A DNA stretch of 64,000 nucleotides, taken from Pseudomonas sp. PIC25. GTDB lineage: Bacteria; Pseudomonadota; Gammaproteobacteria; Pseudomonadales; Pseudomonadaceae. The notes under the pieces were generated by a model, which saw nothing but the letters and a program-made list of their open reading frames with translations, made no database searches and was not told where the DNA came from. The translations under genes were made by a program, and so were the position numbers. Location: assembly GCF_002286785.1 (NCBI RefSeq), contig NZ_MUJY01000111.1, positions 1 through 64,000 on the forward strand. The letters run 5' to 3'. Numbering within the stretch: position 1 is the first letter of the stretch; every line of letters starts with the position of its first letter. Shown here in pieces: positions 26,640 to 39,111 of this stretch.

Positions 26640-28562
26640 TTACTGCGATTTGCGCACCCGCAGATACCACTCGGACAACAGCCTGACTTGCTTCTCCGTA
26701 TAGCCGCGCTCGACCATGCGCTTGACGAAGTCGTTGTGCTTCTGCTGATCCTCCTTGCTTGCCTTGGCATTGAAGCTGATCACCGGCAGGAGATCCTCGG
26801 TATTCGAGAACATCTTCTTCTCGATGACCACGCGCAGCTTCTCGTAGCTGAGCCAGGTCGGGTTCTTGCCGTTGTTGTTGGCCCGGGCGCGCAGCACGAA
26901 GTTGACGATCTCGTTGCGGAAATCCTTCGGGTTGCTGATGCCGGCCGGTTTCTCGATCTTTTCCAGTTCCTCGTTGAGGGCGACACGGTTGAGGATTTCG
27001 CCGGTTTCCGGGTCGCGGTATTCCTGGTCCTGAATCCAGAAGTCGGCGTAGAGCACGTAACGGTCGAAGATGTTCTGGCCGTACTCGCTGTAGGACTCGA
27101 GGTAGGCGGTCTGGATTTCCTTGCCGATGAACTCGATATAGCGCGGTGCCAGGTATTCCTTGAGGTAGCGCAGATAGCGCTCGCGTACTTCCGGCGGGAA
27201 CTGTTCCTGTTCGATCTGCTGCTCCAGGACGTACAGCAGATGCACCGGGTTGGCGGCAATCTCGTGCGGGTCGAAGTTGAACACCTTGGACAGGATCTTG
27301 AAGGCAAAGCGGGTCGACAGGCCGTTCATGCCTTCGTCGACGCCGGCGTTGTCGCGGTATTCCTGGATCGACTTGGCCTTGGGGTCGGTGTCTTTCAGGT
27401 TCTCCCCATCGTAGACGCGCATTTTCGAATAAATATTGGAGTTGTCCGGCTCCTTCAGGCGCGACAGCACCGAGAACTGGGCAAGCATGCGCAGGGTGTC
27501 CGGGGCGCAGTGGGCCTTGGACAACGAGCTGTTGGTCAGCAGCTTGTCATAGATCTTGATCTCGTCGGTGACGCGCAGGCAGTACGGCACCTTGACGATA
27601 TAGATGCGGTCGATGAAGGCCTCGTTGTTCTTGTTGTTGCGGAAGCTGTGCCACTCGGATTCGTTGGAGTGGGCCAGGATGATCCCGCTGAACGGAATGG
27701 CCCCGAGGCCTTCGGTGCTGTTGTAGTTGCCTTCCTGGGTAGCGGTGAGCAAGGGGTGCAGGACCTTGATCGGCGCTTTGAACATCTCGACGAATTCCAT
27801 CAGGCCCTGGTTGGCCCGGCACAGCGCGCCCGAGTAGCTGTAGGCGTCGGCATCGTTCTGCGGGAACTCCTCCAGCTTGCGGATATCCACCTTGCCGACC
27901 AGGGCGGAGATGTCCTGGTTGTTCTCGTCGCCCGGCTCGGTCTTGGCCACCGCGATCTGGTTGAGGATCGAGGGGTAGAGCTTCACAACGCGGAACTGGC
28001 TGATGTCGCCGCCGAACTCGGTCAGACGCTTGGTTGCCCAGGGCGACATGATGGTGTTGAGGTAGCGGCGCGGGATGCCGTAGTCCTCTTCGAGGATGGC
28101 GCCGTCCTCGTCGGCGTTGAACAGGCCCAGGGGTGATTCGAAGACCGGAGACCCCTTGATCGCATAGAAAGGGACCTTCTCGATCAGTTGCTTGAGCTTT
28201 TCAGCCAGCGACGACTTACCGCCACCGACCGGACCCAGCAGGTAAAGGATTTGTTTCTTCTCTTCCAGGCCCTGGGCGGCATGGCGGAAGAACGCGACGA
28301 TCTGGTCGATGCATTCCTCCATGCCATGGAAGTCCGCGAAGGCCGGATAGCGGCGGATCACCTTGTTGGAGAAGATCCGCGACAGCCGCGGGTCGATGGA
28401 TGTATCCAGCAGCTCGGGCTCGCCGATGGCCATGAGAATGCGCTCGGCGGCCGTGGCATAGACACTGCGATCCTGTTTGCACAGATCGAGGTACTCCTGA
28501 AGGGAATACTCCTCCTGACGTGTCGTCTCGAAACGCTGCTGGAAGTGGCTGAAAATACTCAT
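26640..28562 (-). CDS. prkA: PrkA family serine protein kinase / AAA ATPase
   Basis: A 640-residue protein with an N-terminal AAA-type domain (Walker A GPVGGGKSSLAEKL near residue 110) and a C-terminal PrkA domain with a kinase-like segment. It is first in the leftward prkA-yeaH-spoVR group. In Bacillus and E. coli its relatives link nutrient stress to survival; newer data treat the Bacillus protein as an AAA+ protease. Activity in Pseudomonas is inferred. Confidence 0.93.
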   Translation of the reverse strand: MSIFSHFQQRFETTRQEEYSLQEYLDLCKQDRSVYATAAERILMAIGEPELLDTSIDPRLSRIFSNKVIRRYPAFADFHGMEECIDQIVAFFRHAAQGLEEKKQILYLLGPVGGGKSSLAEKLKQLIEKVPFYAIKGSPVFESPLGLFNADEDGAILEEDYGIPRRYLNTIMSPWATKRLTEFGGDISQFRVVKLYPSILNQIAVAKTEPGDENNQDISALVGKVDIRKLEEFPQNDADAYSYSGALCRANQGLMEFVEMFKAPIKVLHPLLTATQEGNYNSTEGLGAIPFSGIILAHSNESEWHSFRNNKNNEAFIDRIYIVKVPYCLRVTDEIKIYDKLLTNSSLSKAHCAPDTLRMLAQFSVLSRLKEPDNSNIYSKMRVYDGENLKDTDPKAKSIQEYRDNAGVDEGMNGLSTRFAFKILSKVFNFDPHEIAANPVHLLYVLEQQIEQEQFPPEVRERYLRYLKEYLAPRYIEFIGKEIQTAYLESYSEYGQNIFDRYVLYADFWIQDQEYRDPETGEILNRVALNEELEKIEKPAGISNPKDFRNEIVNFVLRARANNNGKNPTWLSYEKLRVVIEKKMFSNTEDLLPVISFNAKASKEDQQKHNDFVKRMVERGYTEKQVRLLSEWYLRVRKSQ

Positions 28563-28831
28563 GACGTCACCTCGCTCGATGCATAGGAGCCGGCGCGGGG
28601 TCGGTCGAGCGCGTGCTGGAAGGCTGCCGACGAGTCGGCCGATTTGGAAATCCCCCAGAACACCTAAAGGTCGCTACCGATGGCCCCGTTGCCGGTACGC
28701 CGGCTTCCCTGTTTTGGATGGCCTGTGACTAAGGATAGTTCGTTCTGGAGAAGCGCAAGGGCAAAGGAGTGGGAATAGCGCGTTGTCGGGCGAGTCCGGC
28801 CAGGGGCGGCAGGGGTTGCCGCCGGAAAAAT

Positions 28832-29161
28832 TTATTCTTCCTGGCCCGTGGCCGTCTCGTTGGGGTAGGTCGCGCGCCAGAGTTCGAAGCCGCCGTCGAG
28901 GCTGTAGACCTCGGCGAAGCCTTGGTGGGCGAGGTAAGCGGCCGCCCCCTGGCTGGAGTTGCCGTGGTAGCAGGCGACGATCAGCGGCCGGTCGAAGTCG
29001 GCGTGGGCAATGAAGTCGGCCAGGGAGTGGTTGTCCAGATGCCGGGAACCGGCAATGTGGCCATTGGCGAAGCTCTGAGGGTCGCGGATATCCACTATCA
29101 CGGCGCCCTGCTCGCGGAGCGCCTGGGCTTGTTGCGGTGGGATGCGTTTGAAATCGCTCAT
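28832..29161 (-). CDS. glpE: Thiosulfate sulfurtransferase GlpE (rhodanese)
   Basis: A 109-residue single-domain rhodanese starting [13 protein letters not shown]. The active-site cysteine is C64 in VACYHGNSS, the GlpE-type loop, and [10 protein letters not shown]-like N-terminal strands are present (VIVDIRDPQ). It transfers sulfur from thiosulfate to cyanide or thioredoxin. It stands between apaH and prkA and is on the same strand as both. Confidence 0.95.
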   Translation of the reverse strand: MSDFKRIPPQQAQALREQGAVIVDIRDPQSFANGHIAGSRHLDNHSLADFIAHADFDRPLIVACYHGNSSQGAAAYLAHQGFAEVYSLDGGFELWRATYPNETATGQEE

Positions 29162-29209
29162 GGGGGTTCTCCGGTCTACCGGAGCGGTCTGGCCGCCCGG
29201 CTTCGTTCG

Positions 29210-30031
29210 TTATCGTTGCGCCGGGCAATCGCAGCGGTACTTCCGGCCGCTGTCCACATCCAGCAGCGTCATGGCGCCGCCCCAGACGCAGCCGGTGTCC
29301 AGTGCGAACAACCCGGGTTCGTCACAGCGGCCTTCGAGGGCGGCCCAGTGGCCGAAGATCAGTTTCTGGCCGCGGGCTTTGCGGTTCGGATGGCTGAACC
29401 AGGGGGCATAGCCGGGCGGGGCGCTGCCGACGCCTTCCTTGCTTTTGAGGTCCAGCGTGCCATCGGCGGTGCAGAAGCGCATGCGGGTGAAATAGTTGGT
29501 GATGACCCGCAGGCGCGTCACCCCGTGCAAGTCTTTGTCCCATTTGGCTGGCTCGTTGCCGTACATGCCGTCGAGAAACAGCGGCAGGCGGGCATCATCC
29601 AGCAAGACCTCTTCCACCTCGGAGGCGCGCCTGAGGGCTTTTTTCAGGCTCCACTGCGGGGGGATGCCGGCATGCACCAGGACGATGTCGCGCTCGGCAT
29701 CGTAATGCATCAGTTTCTGGCGGCGCAGCCAGTCGAGCAGATCGTCGCAGTCCGGGGCGTCGAGGATTTCGCGCAGGGTGTCGCCTTTCTTCAGGCGTTC
29801 GATATTGTGCGCCACCGCCAGCAGATGCAGGTCATGGTTGCCCAGTACGGAGGTCACCGATTCGCGCATGGCATAAAGAAAGCGCAGGGTTTCCAGGGAT
29901 TGCGGGCCGCGGTTGACCAGATCGCCCACCAGCCACAAATGGTCGCGGGCCGGATCGAAATTCACCCCTTCGAGCAGGCATTTGAGCGGGTCCAGGCAAC
30001 CCTGCAGGTCACCGACGGCATACAGCGCCAT
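29210..30031 (-). CDS. apaH: Bis(5'-nucleosyl)-tetraphosphatase, symmetrical ApaH
   Basis: A 273-residue metallophosphatase with [34 protein letters not shown] and the later VHAGIPP, the calcineurin-like metal sites. It splits Ap4A into two ADP and removes NpnN caps from RNA. The start shares one base with the apaG stop, as in many proteobacteria where apaG and apaH are coupled in the surA-pdxA-ksgA operon. Confidence 0.97.
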   Translation of the reverse strand: MALYAVGDLQGCLDPLKCLLEGVNFDPARDHLWLVGDLVNRGPQSLETLRFLYAMRESVTSVLGNHDLHLLAVAHNIERLKKGDTLREILDAPDCDDLLDWLRRQKLMHYDAERDIVLVHAGIPPQWSLKKALRRASEVEEVLLDDARLPLFLDGMYGNEPAKWDKDLHGVTRLRVITNYFTRMRFCTADGTLDLKSKEGVGSAPPGYAPWFSHPNRKARGQKLIFGHWAALEGRCDEPGLFALDTGCVWGGAMTLLDVDSGRKYRCDCPAQR

Positions 30032-30411
30032 CAGTGCAGGGCTCCCGGTACGGCGAGGCGGAACGGGGCGATGGGCGCTTCGAAGCGTTTCCCGTCGTCG
30101 GCGAGCATCTGGTAGCTGCCGTGCATGTTGCCGACGCGGGTGGCCATGACCGTCCCGCTGCTGTAGGTGTGGCTCTGGCCCGGCTCGATCCGGGGCTGCT
30201 GACCCACCACACCGGCACCGCGGACTTCCTGGATGCGGCCGTCGCCATCGGTGATGACCCAGTGCCGCGACAGCAACTGCGCCGCAAGCTCGCCGCTGTT
30301 GTGGATCGTGACCGTGTAGGCGAAGGCGAAACGGTTCTGGTCCGGTTGCGACTGTTCCGGGAGATAGCGGGTGACGACGCTGATGTCGATCTGATAACGA
30401 GGGTCGGACAT
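30031..30411 (-). CDS. apaG: ApaG, Co2+/Mg2+ efflux-associated ApaG-domain protein
   Basis: A 126-residue beta-sandwich protein with [16 protein letters not shown] and the conserved [20 protein letters not shown] segment. The annotation as a cation efflux protein comes from old genetics; the biochemical role is unclear. It is coupled to apaH and follows rsmA in the same leftward operon. Confidence 0.95.
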   Translation of the reverse strand: MSDPRYQIDISVVTRYLPEQSQPDQNRFAFAYTVTIHNSGELAAQLLSRHWVITDGDGRIQEVRGAGVVGQQPRIEPGQSHTYSSGTVMATRVGNMHGSYQMLADDGKRFEAPIAPFRLAVPGALH

Positions 30412-30451
30412 GCGAATGAAACTCGGAAAGCTGATAGTCGAGTCTAGGAGG

Positions 30452-31258
30452 TCAGCCGGAGCTTGTCTGCCCGGCCAACTGATCGGCCAGACGGACGAAG
30501 GCCGCGAGGTCCAGTTGTTCGGGGCGCAGACTGCCGTCCACTCCGGCGGCTTCGATGGCTTCCTTGTCGAGCAGGCCTTTCAAGGTATTGCGCAGCGTCT
30601 TGCGGCGCTGGTTGAACGCCTCGCGGACCACCCGCTCAAGCTGGCGGACGTCCTTGGCCGGGTGCGGCAGCGTCTCATGGGGGACCAGGCGGACGATGGC
30701 CGAATCGACCTTCGGCGGCGGGTTGAAGGCGCCCGGTCCGACGTTGAACAGATGCTCGACCCGGCAGTGGTACTGCACCATGATCGACAGGCGACCCCAG
30801 TCGCCGCCGCCTGGCTCGGCGGCCAGACGCTCAACCACTTCCTTCTGCAGCATGAAATGCATGTCACGGATCAGCCCGGCATGTTCCAGCAGGTGGAAGA
30901 TCAGTGGCGTGGAGATGTTGTATGGCAGATTGCCGACCACCCGCAGGCTGCGCGGGGTGGCTTCTAGACTGGCGAAGTCGAATTTCAGCGCGTCGCCCTG
31001 GTGCAGCGTAAATCCCGGATGGATGCCGAACTTGAGCTTGAGCAGCGGAATCAGGTCGAGGTCCAGCTCGATCACATCGAGACGGGCGCCACTGGCCAGC
31101 AGCCCTTCGGTCAGGGCACCCTGACCCGGACCGATCTCCACCAGGCGATCCCCCTCGCGGGCATTGATCGAGCGGAGAATCCGGTGGATCACGCCGGCGT
31201 CGTGCAGAAAGTTCTGGCCGAAACGCTTGCGCGCGCGGTGTTGGTATAGCTCGGACAC
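30452..31258 (-). CDS. rsmA: 16S rRNA dimethyladenosine transferase RsmA (KsgA)
   Basis: A 268-residue SAM-dependent methyltransferase. [11 protein letters not shown] starts the domain, SAM motif I is [12 protein letters not shown] near residue 42, and the catalytic NLPYNIS lies around 110. It dimethylates A1518 and A1519 of 16S rRNA during late 30S assembly. It is third from the promoter in the leftward lptD-surA-pdxA-rsmA-apaG-apaH operon. Note that rsmA is also used for an unrelated regulator in Pseudomonas; the synonym is ksgA. Confidence 0.97.
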   Translation of the reverse strand: MSELYQHRARKRFGQNFLHDAGVIHRILRSINAREGDRLVEIGPGQGALTEGLLASGARLDVIELDLDLIPLLKLKFGIHPGFTLHQGDALKFDFASLEATPRSLRVVGNLPYNISTPLIFHLLEHAGLIRDMHFMLQKEVVERLAAEPGGGDWGRLSIMVQYHCRVEHLFNVGPGAFNPPPKVDSAIVRLVPHETLPHPAKDVRQLERVVREAFNQRRKTLRNTLKGLLDKEAIEAAGVDGSLRPEQLDLAAFVRLADQLAGQTSSG

Positions 31259-31374
31259 GAAGAAGGCTCCAAGCCTCGAGCAGCCCGCATCAGGCCGGCT
31301 CGAAGCGTAAACAAGAAGGTGCGCAGCTTATCAGTTGAGGCCGCGGCCGGCATCCGGATTGGTTCCCGGCTGCC

Positions 31375-32364
31375 CTAGGGGCGGCTGCCGGTCATTTCGT
31401 AGGCAGTTTCCAGCGCCACGGCGAGGCTGCCGGTGTCGACCTTGCCGGTCGCGGCGAGATCCAGGGCGGTGCCGTGGTCCACCGACGTACGGACAATGGG
31501 CAGGCCGAGGGTTACGTTGACCGCTGCACCGAAGCCCTTGTATTTGAGCACCGGCAGGCCCTGGTCGTGGTACATCGCCAGGACCGCGTCGCAATACTCC
31601 AGATATTTCGGGGTGAACAGGGTATCCGCCGGTAGCGGGCCAATCAGGTCGAGGCCCTCCTGGCGCAGGGTTTCCAGAGTGGGCTCGATCACCTCGATTT
31701 CTTCGCGTCCGAGGTGGCCGCTCTCTCCGGCGTGCGGATTGAGGCCACAAACCAGGATACGCGGCCGGGTGATGCCGAATTTGTCGCGCAGGTCGGCATG
31801 CAGAATGCGCGCGACACGGCTCAGACGCTCGGCAGTGATGGCCGAGGCAACATCCTTCAGCGGCAGGTGGGTAGTCACCAGGGCGACGCGCAAGCCACGG
31901 GTCGCCAGCATCATCACCACCTGCTCGGTGCCGGTCAGTTCGGCGAGGAATTCGGTGTGCCCGGAAAAGGCGATGCCCGCCTCGTTGATCACACCCTTGT
32001 GTACCGGGGCGGTGATCATGCCGGCGAAATGACCGTCCAGGCAGCCCTGGCCGGCCCGGGTCAGGGTTTCCAGCACATAGGCGGCGTTGGCTTTGTCCAG
32101 GCGCCCAGGAGTGACAGGGGCGCGTAGCGGCGTATCCCAAACGTACAGGCTGCCGGCTTCCGCTGGCTTGTCGGGCCAGGCTTCCGGTGTCACGGGCAGG
32201 AGACGGACCGAGAGGTTCAGCTGGGTGGCCCGCTGTTTCAACAGGTCCAGACTGGCGACGGCGATGAGGGGGTAGGGGTGGTGCTGCCCGGCGAGCAGCA
32301 GGCACAGGTCGGGACCTATGCCGGCCGGCTCGCCGGGCGTCAGGGCGAAGCGCCGTGGCGTCAC
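31375..32364 (-). CDS. pdxA: 4-hydroxythreonine-4-phosphate dehydrogenase PdxA
   Basis: A 329-residue enzyme starting at GTG, which overlaps the surA stop (GTGA). It begins [19 protein letters not shown] and carries the family metal sites ([38 protein letters not shown]). It oxidises 4-phosphohydroxy-threonine in the DXP-dependent pyridoxal phosphate pathway. An upstream in-frame start to 32409 overlaps surA and was rejected. Confidence 0.96.
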   Translation of the reverse strand: MTPRRFALTPGEPAGIGPDLCLLLAGQHHPYPLIAVASLDLLKQRATQLNLSVRLLPVTPEAWPDKPAEAGSLYVWDTPLRAPVTPGRLDKANAAYVLETLTRAGQGCLDGHFAGMITAPVHKGVINEAGIAFSGHTEFLAELTGTEQVVMMLATRGLRVALVTTHLPLKDVASAITAERLSRVARILHADLRDKFGITRPRILVCGLNPHAGESGHLGREEIEVIEPTLETLRQEGLDLIGPLPADTLFTPKYLEYCDAVLAMYHDQGLPVLKYKGFGAAVNVTLGLPIVRTSVDHGTALDLAATGKVDTGSLAVALETAYEMTGSRP

Positions 32365-33674
32365 AGTTTGACTTCCACGTAGGCCTCGTCGCGGATCTGG
32401 CGCAACCAAGCTTGAAGTTCTTCGTCGTACTTGCGGTTACGCAGCAGGTTCATCGCCTGTTGCTCGCGGAACTGCTCGCTGCTGTCGGTGGCGCGGCGCC
32501 CTAGTACCTGCAGGACGTGCCAGCCGTACGGGCTCTTGAAGGGCTTGGAGATTTCACCGCTCGCGGTATTGGCCATGACCTCGCGGAACTCCGGCACCAG
32601 CGCATTCGGATCGATCCAATTGAGATCGCCGCCATTGAGTGCCGAACCCGGGTCTTCGGAGAAGCTCTTCGCCAGCTCAGCGAAGTCCTCGCCGGCCTGG
32701 ATACGCTCGTACAGGCGCTCGGCCAGACGACGGGTCTCTTCTTCGCTACGGATTTCGCTGGGCTTGATCAGGATGTGGCGGACATGCACTTCGTCGCGCA
32801 CCTGAGTGCCACCACCGCGCTTGTCGAGCAGCTTGAGGATGATGAAGCCGCCCGGGGTGCGCATCGGTTCGGTCACTTCGCCAACCGACAGGGCGCTGAT
32901 CATGCTGTCGAACGGCGGCGGCAGTTGCGCAGCCTTGCGCCAGCCCATGTCGCCGCCTTCCAGGGCCGTTTCGCTGGCCGAGCGAGCGATCGCCAGCTGG
33001 GCGAAGTCGGCGCCCTGGCGGAGCTGCTGGTACAGGTCCTGGGCCTGGCGCTCGGCAGCCTGGATGGTGTCCGATGGAGCACCGTCCGGTACCGGGATCA
33101 GGATATTGGCCAGGCGGAACTCTTCGGACAGTTGCATCTTGCCGAGATCGGAGGCGAGGAAGTTCTGGACTTCCTGGTCGGTGACCTGGATGCGCTCGGC
33201 GACCCGGCGCTGGCGTACGCGGCTGATGATCATCTCGCGGCGCACTTGGTCGCGGGCATCGGCGAAGGACAGGCCATCCTGGGCGAGGGCGGCGCGGAAC
33301 TGCTCGACCGTCATGCCGTTGCGCTGGGCGATGGTGCCGATGGCCTGGTTCAGTTCTTCATCGGTGATGCGGATGCCGGAGCGTTCGCCGATCTGCAACT
33401 GGATGTTCTCGATGATCAGCCGCTCCAGTACCTGCTGGCTCAACACATGCTCGGGCGGCAGCGCGGCGCCGCGCTTGGCGATGGTCTGCTGCACTTCGTG
33501 CAGGCGCTGATCCAGTTGGCTCTGCATGATCACGTCGTTGTCGACGATGGCCACGACCCGGTCCAGCGGGCGCACCTCGGCCGTTGCCGTGGTGCTGAGC
33601 GTTGCATTCCCCAGGAGGAGGGCGCCCAGCAGCAGCGGGCGCAGACAATCAGAAAGCTTGGTCTTCACGTTCAC
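32361..33674 (-). CDS. surA: Periplasmic peptidyl-prolyl isomerase / chaperone SurA
   Basis: A 437-residue protein with a signal peptide ([22 protein letters not shown]), an N-terminal chaperone domain, two parvulin domains (one near 190-290, one near 300-400 with [10 protein letters not shown]) and a C-terminal helix. It escorts outer-membrane proteins such as LptD across the periplasm. The start is GTG at 33674 or GTG two codons later, both inside lptD; the AAGG site suits either. It overlaps lptD by about 26 bases. Confidence 0.95.
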   Translation of the reverse strand: MNVKTKLSDCLRPLLLGALLLGNATLSTTATAEVRPLDRVVAIVDNDVIMQSQLDQRLHEVQQTIAKRGAALPPEHVLSQQVLERLIIENIQLQIGERSGIRITDEELNQAIGTIAQRNGMTVEQFRAALAQDGLSFADARDQVRREMIISRVRQRRVAERIQVTDQEVQNFLASDLGKMQLSEEFRLANILIPVPDGAPSDTIQAAERQAQDLYQQLRQGADFAQLAIARSASETALEGGDMGWRKAAQLPPPFDSMISALSVGEVTEPMRTPGGFIILKLLDKRGGGTQVRDEVHVRHILIKPSEIRSEEETRRLAERLYERIQAGEDFAELAKSFSEDPGSALNGGDLNWIDPNALVPEFREVMANTASGEISKPFKSPYGWHVLQVLGRRATDSSEQFREQQAMNLLRNRKYDEELQAWLRQIRDEAYVEVKL

Positions 33675-36414
33675 GGTAACCTTGAATGCCTTGGTCGAGG
33701 AAAGACTCTACCTTGTTGCCAACGACCCCACCGAGGCCCTTCAGCACGATCTGCAGGAAGATGCCGCGGTCGGCTTCTTCGTTGAGATCCGGGTTCAGGC
33801 TGTTTTCGTCGTAGTCGACCCAGTAGCGGTTGATCAGGCGCAGCTTCCAGCAGCAGCTGTCGTATTCGAAGCCACCGAAGGCTTCCAGGGTGCGGCTGCG
33901 GTTGTAGTCGAACTGCCAGCGGGCGATGGCGCTCCACTGCGGGACCAGCGGCCAGATGACCGAGAAGTCATGCTGGTCGATCTTGTAGTAGTCCTTGATG
34001 TAGTTGGGGTTGCCGGGTGTGCCGAAGTCGCCGCCGAACTTCCAGGTGCCGGTGGCCTGGTCGTAGCGCACCGTGTCGTTGCGATAGCGGTAGCCGACGT
34101 TGACCACCTTGTTCGGGTTGTCTTCCGGCTGGTAGTGGAACATCAGGCTGCCGGAACGGGTGCTATGGCTGTCCGGATCCCAGTTATAGGTGGAAGACAG
34201 GCGCCAGTCGCGATTGAATCGGTACAGGTATTCCAGGGCATAGGGCGACACGTCGCTCTGTGCGTCGTCGCGTGTGCGGTAGTCGATGCCTGGCATCTGT
34301 ACCTTGCGGTCGGCGAAGTAGAATGCCTGGCCGAGGCTGACGCGCTGGCGCTCGAAGCCATTCGGCTCGATCCAGCGGCTGGTCACGCCCAGGGACAGGC
34401 GGTTTTCGTCGCCGATGCGATCCTTGCCGGAGAAGCGGTTGTCACGCCACAGCGAAGAATAGCTGAAGCTGCTTTCGCTGGTGTCGAACACCGGGATGTC
34501 GTCCTGATCCTCTTTCGGCACGTAGAGATAGAACGCGCGCGGCTCGAGGGTCTGGCGGAAGGCGTTGCCGAAAAGCTGGGTGTCACGGTCGAAGTACAGC
34601 CCGCCGTCGAGTCCGAAGATCGGTACGCTGCGGTCCGGGGAGTCTTCGAAGCTGCCACCGACCTGGCTCTTGCCGATGGAGTCCAGGGTCAGGTCGTACT
34701 GGGTGTAGGCGTACTTGAGCGAGGGCTTGAGGAAGCCCCAGGTCCAGTTCAGCGGCAGGCTGATGCCCGGCTCCAGGTGGATGCGATCGCCATTGGCGCG
34801 GGCGATGCCGCGGACGTTGTTGTCGTACCAGCTCTCGGCCACACCGTCTTCGTTGATGAAGTTGCCGCTGCGCAGGTCGCGGTCGAAACGCACGAACTCG
34901 GTGCCGTAGCTGAAGTTCAGCCCGCCCGGCTGGAACGGCAGGGCACCGTTGAAGGTGACCTGCGGCAGACGCTCATACGGGGTGATGTCGGTCACCGTGG
35001 CCATTTCATAGGCATGCGCATTGAGGCGAGCGGTGTAGTTGTCGCCGCGCCAAGTAAGCGTGCCGCGCTGGTTCACGAAGGTGTTGGAGCTGATTTCCAG
35101 GTCGCTGTCGAGATCCTGGAAGTAATAGGGGTCGCTGATGTCGGTGTAATCGACTTCGGTCAGCAGGCGGGAGTTCAGGCCACCCTTGTGCTGCCAGGTG
35201 TACATCCAGCGCTGGTCTTCGTATTCGGACTGCAGCTTGCGCTCGTCGTCCTTGTCGTCCAGCCAGGCGCCGCCTACCGTGCCTTCGCTGCTCTTGGTCA
35301 GGTAGCGGAACTCGCCTTCCATCAGCAGGCCGCGCTTGACCATGTAGGTCGGATAAAGGGTGGCGTCGTAGTTCGGTGCCAGGTTGAAGTAGTACGGCGT
35401 CTGTAACGAGAAGCCGGTATCGCTCGACGTGCTGAGGCTCGGCGCCAGGAAGCCGGATTGGCGACGGTCGTCGATCGGGAAATAGATGTATGGGGTGTAG
35501 AAGACCGGGATGTCCTTCACCCGCAAGGTCACGTTGGTCGCGGTACCGAAGCCGGTGGCCGGGTTCAGGGTGACATTGTTGCCTTTCAGGTGCCAGGCGT
35601 TGCTGCCCGGCTCGCAACGGGTGTAGGTACCGTCCTTGAGCCGGATGATCGCGGTTTCCTCGCGCTTGGCGTACAACGCGCTGCCGCGAACGTGGCCCTG
35701 GTGGATGACGTACTCGGCGTTGTCGATCTTGGCTTCGCCGTTGTCCAGCTGCAATTCGGCTCGGTCGCCGACCACCAGCGTGCCCTTGTCACGCAGACGA
35801 ACGTTACCCACCAGTTCGCCACGGTTCTCCGCCTGGCGCAGGTTGGCCTCGTCGGCTTCCACCTGCATGCTGCCCTGGCGCATCACCACGTCCCCGGCGA
35901 GCGTCGCGACCTGTTGTTCCTGCTCGTAGCGCGAGGCTTTGGCCGAGAGGTACATCGGTGCTTCGTTCAGCGGGGTGGTGTCGTCCATGCCTGGACGGAC
36001 CGGCTCTACGTAGGCGCCGGCGCAGTAAGGACCGGCCTCTGCCAATTGAGCGGGTGTGAGGTTTTCGCGCGGGACCCAGTCCAGATGGCTATAGTCGGCG
36101 CTACGGGACGCCAGGCCCTTGCCCTTGCTCTCGGTGACCAGCGTGGGCGCGGCGGCCTGCTGTCGGGCGCCGTTCCCCTGGACTGTACCGGAGGCGATGC
36201 CGGAGCTGACGGCAGTGGCACTGTGTACCGGGCGTGGCGGCAGCGCTGCGGCCGGTGCGCTCGGTGTGCAGTCCCAGCCGCCGGTAGCGGAGGCCTTGCA
36301 GTCGAACTGCTCGGCGGCGAAAACAAAGGGAGCGGCTACGGGCTGCATGGCCAGCAGACTGCCGGTAACCAGCAGAGGGAATTTCTTACGAAACGCGGGA
36401 GAATGTACTGCCAT
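33649..36414 (-). CDS. lptD: LPS-assembly outer membrane protein LptD
   Basis: A 921-residue protein, close to the P. aeruginosa length. A signal peptide ([22 protein letters not shown]) is followed by a Pro/Ala/Ser-rich segment, a periplasmic OstA/LptA-like jellyroll (about 160-290, with [13 protein letters not shown] and [16 protein letters not shown]) and a long beta-barrel. Cysteines near the N- and C-terminal parts can form the inter-domain disulfides. It inserts LPS in the outer membrane with LptE. It is the first gene of the leftward operon and divergent from amgK. Confidence 0.97.
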   Translation of the reverse strand: MAVHSPAFRKKFPLLVTGSLLAMQPVAAPFVFAAEQFDCKASATGGWDCTPSAPAAALPPRPVHSATAVSSGIASGTVQGNGARQQAAAPTLVTESKGKGLASRSADYSHLDWVPRENLTPAQLAEAGPYCAGAYVEPVRPGMDDTTPLNEAPMYLSAKASRYEQEQQVATLAGDVVMRQGSMQVEADEANLRQAENRGELVGNVRLRDKGTLVVGDRAELQLDNGEAKIDNAEYVIHQGHVRGSALYAKREETAIIRLKDGTYTRCEPGSNAWHLKGNNVTLNPATGFGTATNVTLRVKDIPVFYTPYIYFPIDDRRQSGFLAPSLSTSSDTGFSLQTPYYFNLAPNYDATLYPTYMVKRGLLMEGEFRYLTKSSEGTVGGAWLDDKDDERKLQSEYEDQRWMYTWQHKGGLNSRLLTEVDYTDISDPYYFQDLDSDLEISSNTFVNQRGTLTWRGDNYTARLNAHAYEMATVTDITPYERLPQVTFNGALPFQPGGLNFSYGTEFVRFDRDLRSGNFINEDGVAESWYDNNVRGIARANGDRIHLEPGISLPLNWTWGFLKPSLKYAYTQYDLTLDSIGKSQVGGSFEDSPDRSVPIFGLDGGLYFDRDTQLFGNAFRQTLEPRAFYLYVPKEDQDDIPVFDTSESSFSYSSLWRDNRFSGKDRIGDENRLSLGVTSRWIEPNGFERQRVSLGQAFYFADRKVQMPGIDYRTRDDAQSDVSPYALEYLYRFNRDWRLSSTYNWDPDSHSTRSGSLMFHYQPEDNPNKVVNVGYRYRNDTVRYDQATGTWKFGGDFGTPGNPNYIKDYYKIDQHDFSVIWPLVPQWSAIARWQFDYNRSRTLEAFGGFEYDSCCWKLRLINRYWVDYDENSLNPDLNEEADRGIFLQIVLKGLGGVVGNKVESFLDQGIQGYREREDQAF

Positions 36415-36540
36415 CTTGTTAGTCCGGGCTTCCTGCGCGCCATCGGCCCGGGGGGCCGCACGCCTCTCGATGGGCTGAAAAAGATGCTGGATAATAAAGC
36501 ATGACCCGTATAACGGCTAGCGCCGTCGGAGACCCTGTAA

Positions 36541-38234
<1,694 letters not shown>

Positions 38235-39002
38235 TTGTTCTGGCCGACCACTCTGCTCGGTGCGCTGGTCGGCCTGGCCCTGGCCAGCATTCCGGGTGCC
38301 TTGCTGGGCGGGTTGCTCGGGCAGGTCCTGGATCGACGCCTCCAGCTCGACTCCTGGGCGAGCCTGCGGGAGCGCCTCGGCGGCACGCCGGCCCTTCGTT
38401 CGGATGAATTGCTGTTTATCCTGCTCGGCCGTCTGGCCAAGAGCGACGGGCGTGTGAGCGAGGCGCATATCCAGCAGGCGCGGGCTGAGATGCGCCGCTT
38501 GGGCCTGAGCGAGACGGCCACGCGTGCGGCCATCGAAGCCTTTTCCAGGGGCAAGGCCGGTGAGGATGGGCTGCGAGCTCCACTGCGGCGGCTGCGCAGC
38601 CAGCGTATGGAGGCGGAACGACTTTTGCGCTGTTGCTGGCGTATGGCCGCGGCCGATGGTCGGGTTGGAGCGCGTGAGCGGGAGCTGATCCTGCTCTGGG
38701 GCAAGTGGCTGGGGTGGACCACACCGGAGGTAGAGGCGCTGGAAGTGCGCTGCGAATCGCCCAAGGCGCCTCCCGCCACGGCCGGCAGCGCCTACCTGGA
38801 AGCGCTTCGCCTGCTGGCGGTCAGCCCCGACAGCGAGCCAGAGACCATCAAACGGGCTTATCGCCGGCTGCTCAGCCGTCACCACCCGGACAAGCTGGCC
38901 GGCGCCGGAGCGAGCCCGGCGCGGGTACGCGAAGCCACCGACAAGACGCGCGAGTTGCACAATGCCTATGCGTTGATCCGTGAGCGCCACGGATTCCGCT
39001 GA
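38235..39002 (+). CDS. DjlA-like co-chaperone with TerB and J domains
   Basis: A 255-residue protein starting at the TTG directly after the murU stop. A membrane helix is at residues 4-29 (TTLLGALVGLALASIPGALLGGLL), a TerB-like domain is in the middle (about 55-165, with FILLGRLAKSDGRVSEAH) and a C-terminal J domain has HHPD at the HPD position (RLLSRHHPDKLAG). This is the E. coli DjlA layout, which stimulates DnaK at the inner membrane. The end abuts a palindromic repeat element. Equivalent to PA0598 by position. Confidence 0.88.
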   Translation: MFWPTTLLGALVGLALASIPGALLGGLLGQVLDRRLQLDSWASLRERLGGTPALRSDELLFILLGRLAKSDGRVSEAHIQQARAEMRRLGLSETATRAAIEAFSRGKAGEDGLRAPLRRLRSQRMEAERLLRCCWRMAAADGRVGARERELILLWGKWLGWTTPEVEALEVRCESPKAPPATAGSAYLEALRLLAVSPDSEPETIKRAYRRLLSRHHPDKLAGAGASPARVREATDKTRELHNAYALIRERHGFR

Positions 39003-39103
39003 GAGCCTTTTCAATGTCTGCTGCGCGTCGACCCGGCCTGTTTTCGCGGGGCTGCCGAGGCCTTGCATGGCTCTAGCTCGCGAGACTTTGAACAGGCTCT
39101 GAG
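38999..39103. repeat. Short MITE-like element with imperfect 21-bp terminal inverted repeats
   Basis: The ends CTGAGAGCCTTTTCAATGTCT (38999-39019, split as 20 + 1) and the inverted right end at 39083-39103 match at 18 of 21 positions, enclosing 63 bases. It begins in the stop codon of the DjlA-like gene and ends just before the converging DUF3530-like gene. No transposase is encoded. It may be a small palindromic repeat or a bidirectional terminator; copies elsewhere cannot be checked here. Confidence 0.6.
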
Positions 39104-39111
39104 AGCCGCCG

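Noticed and set aside
33526-35406. 626-codon plus-strand frame antisense to lptD and surA
   Set aside because: Covers two clear genes on the opposite strand and matches no protein family.
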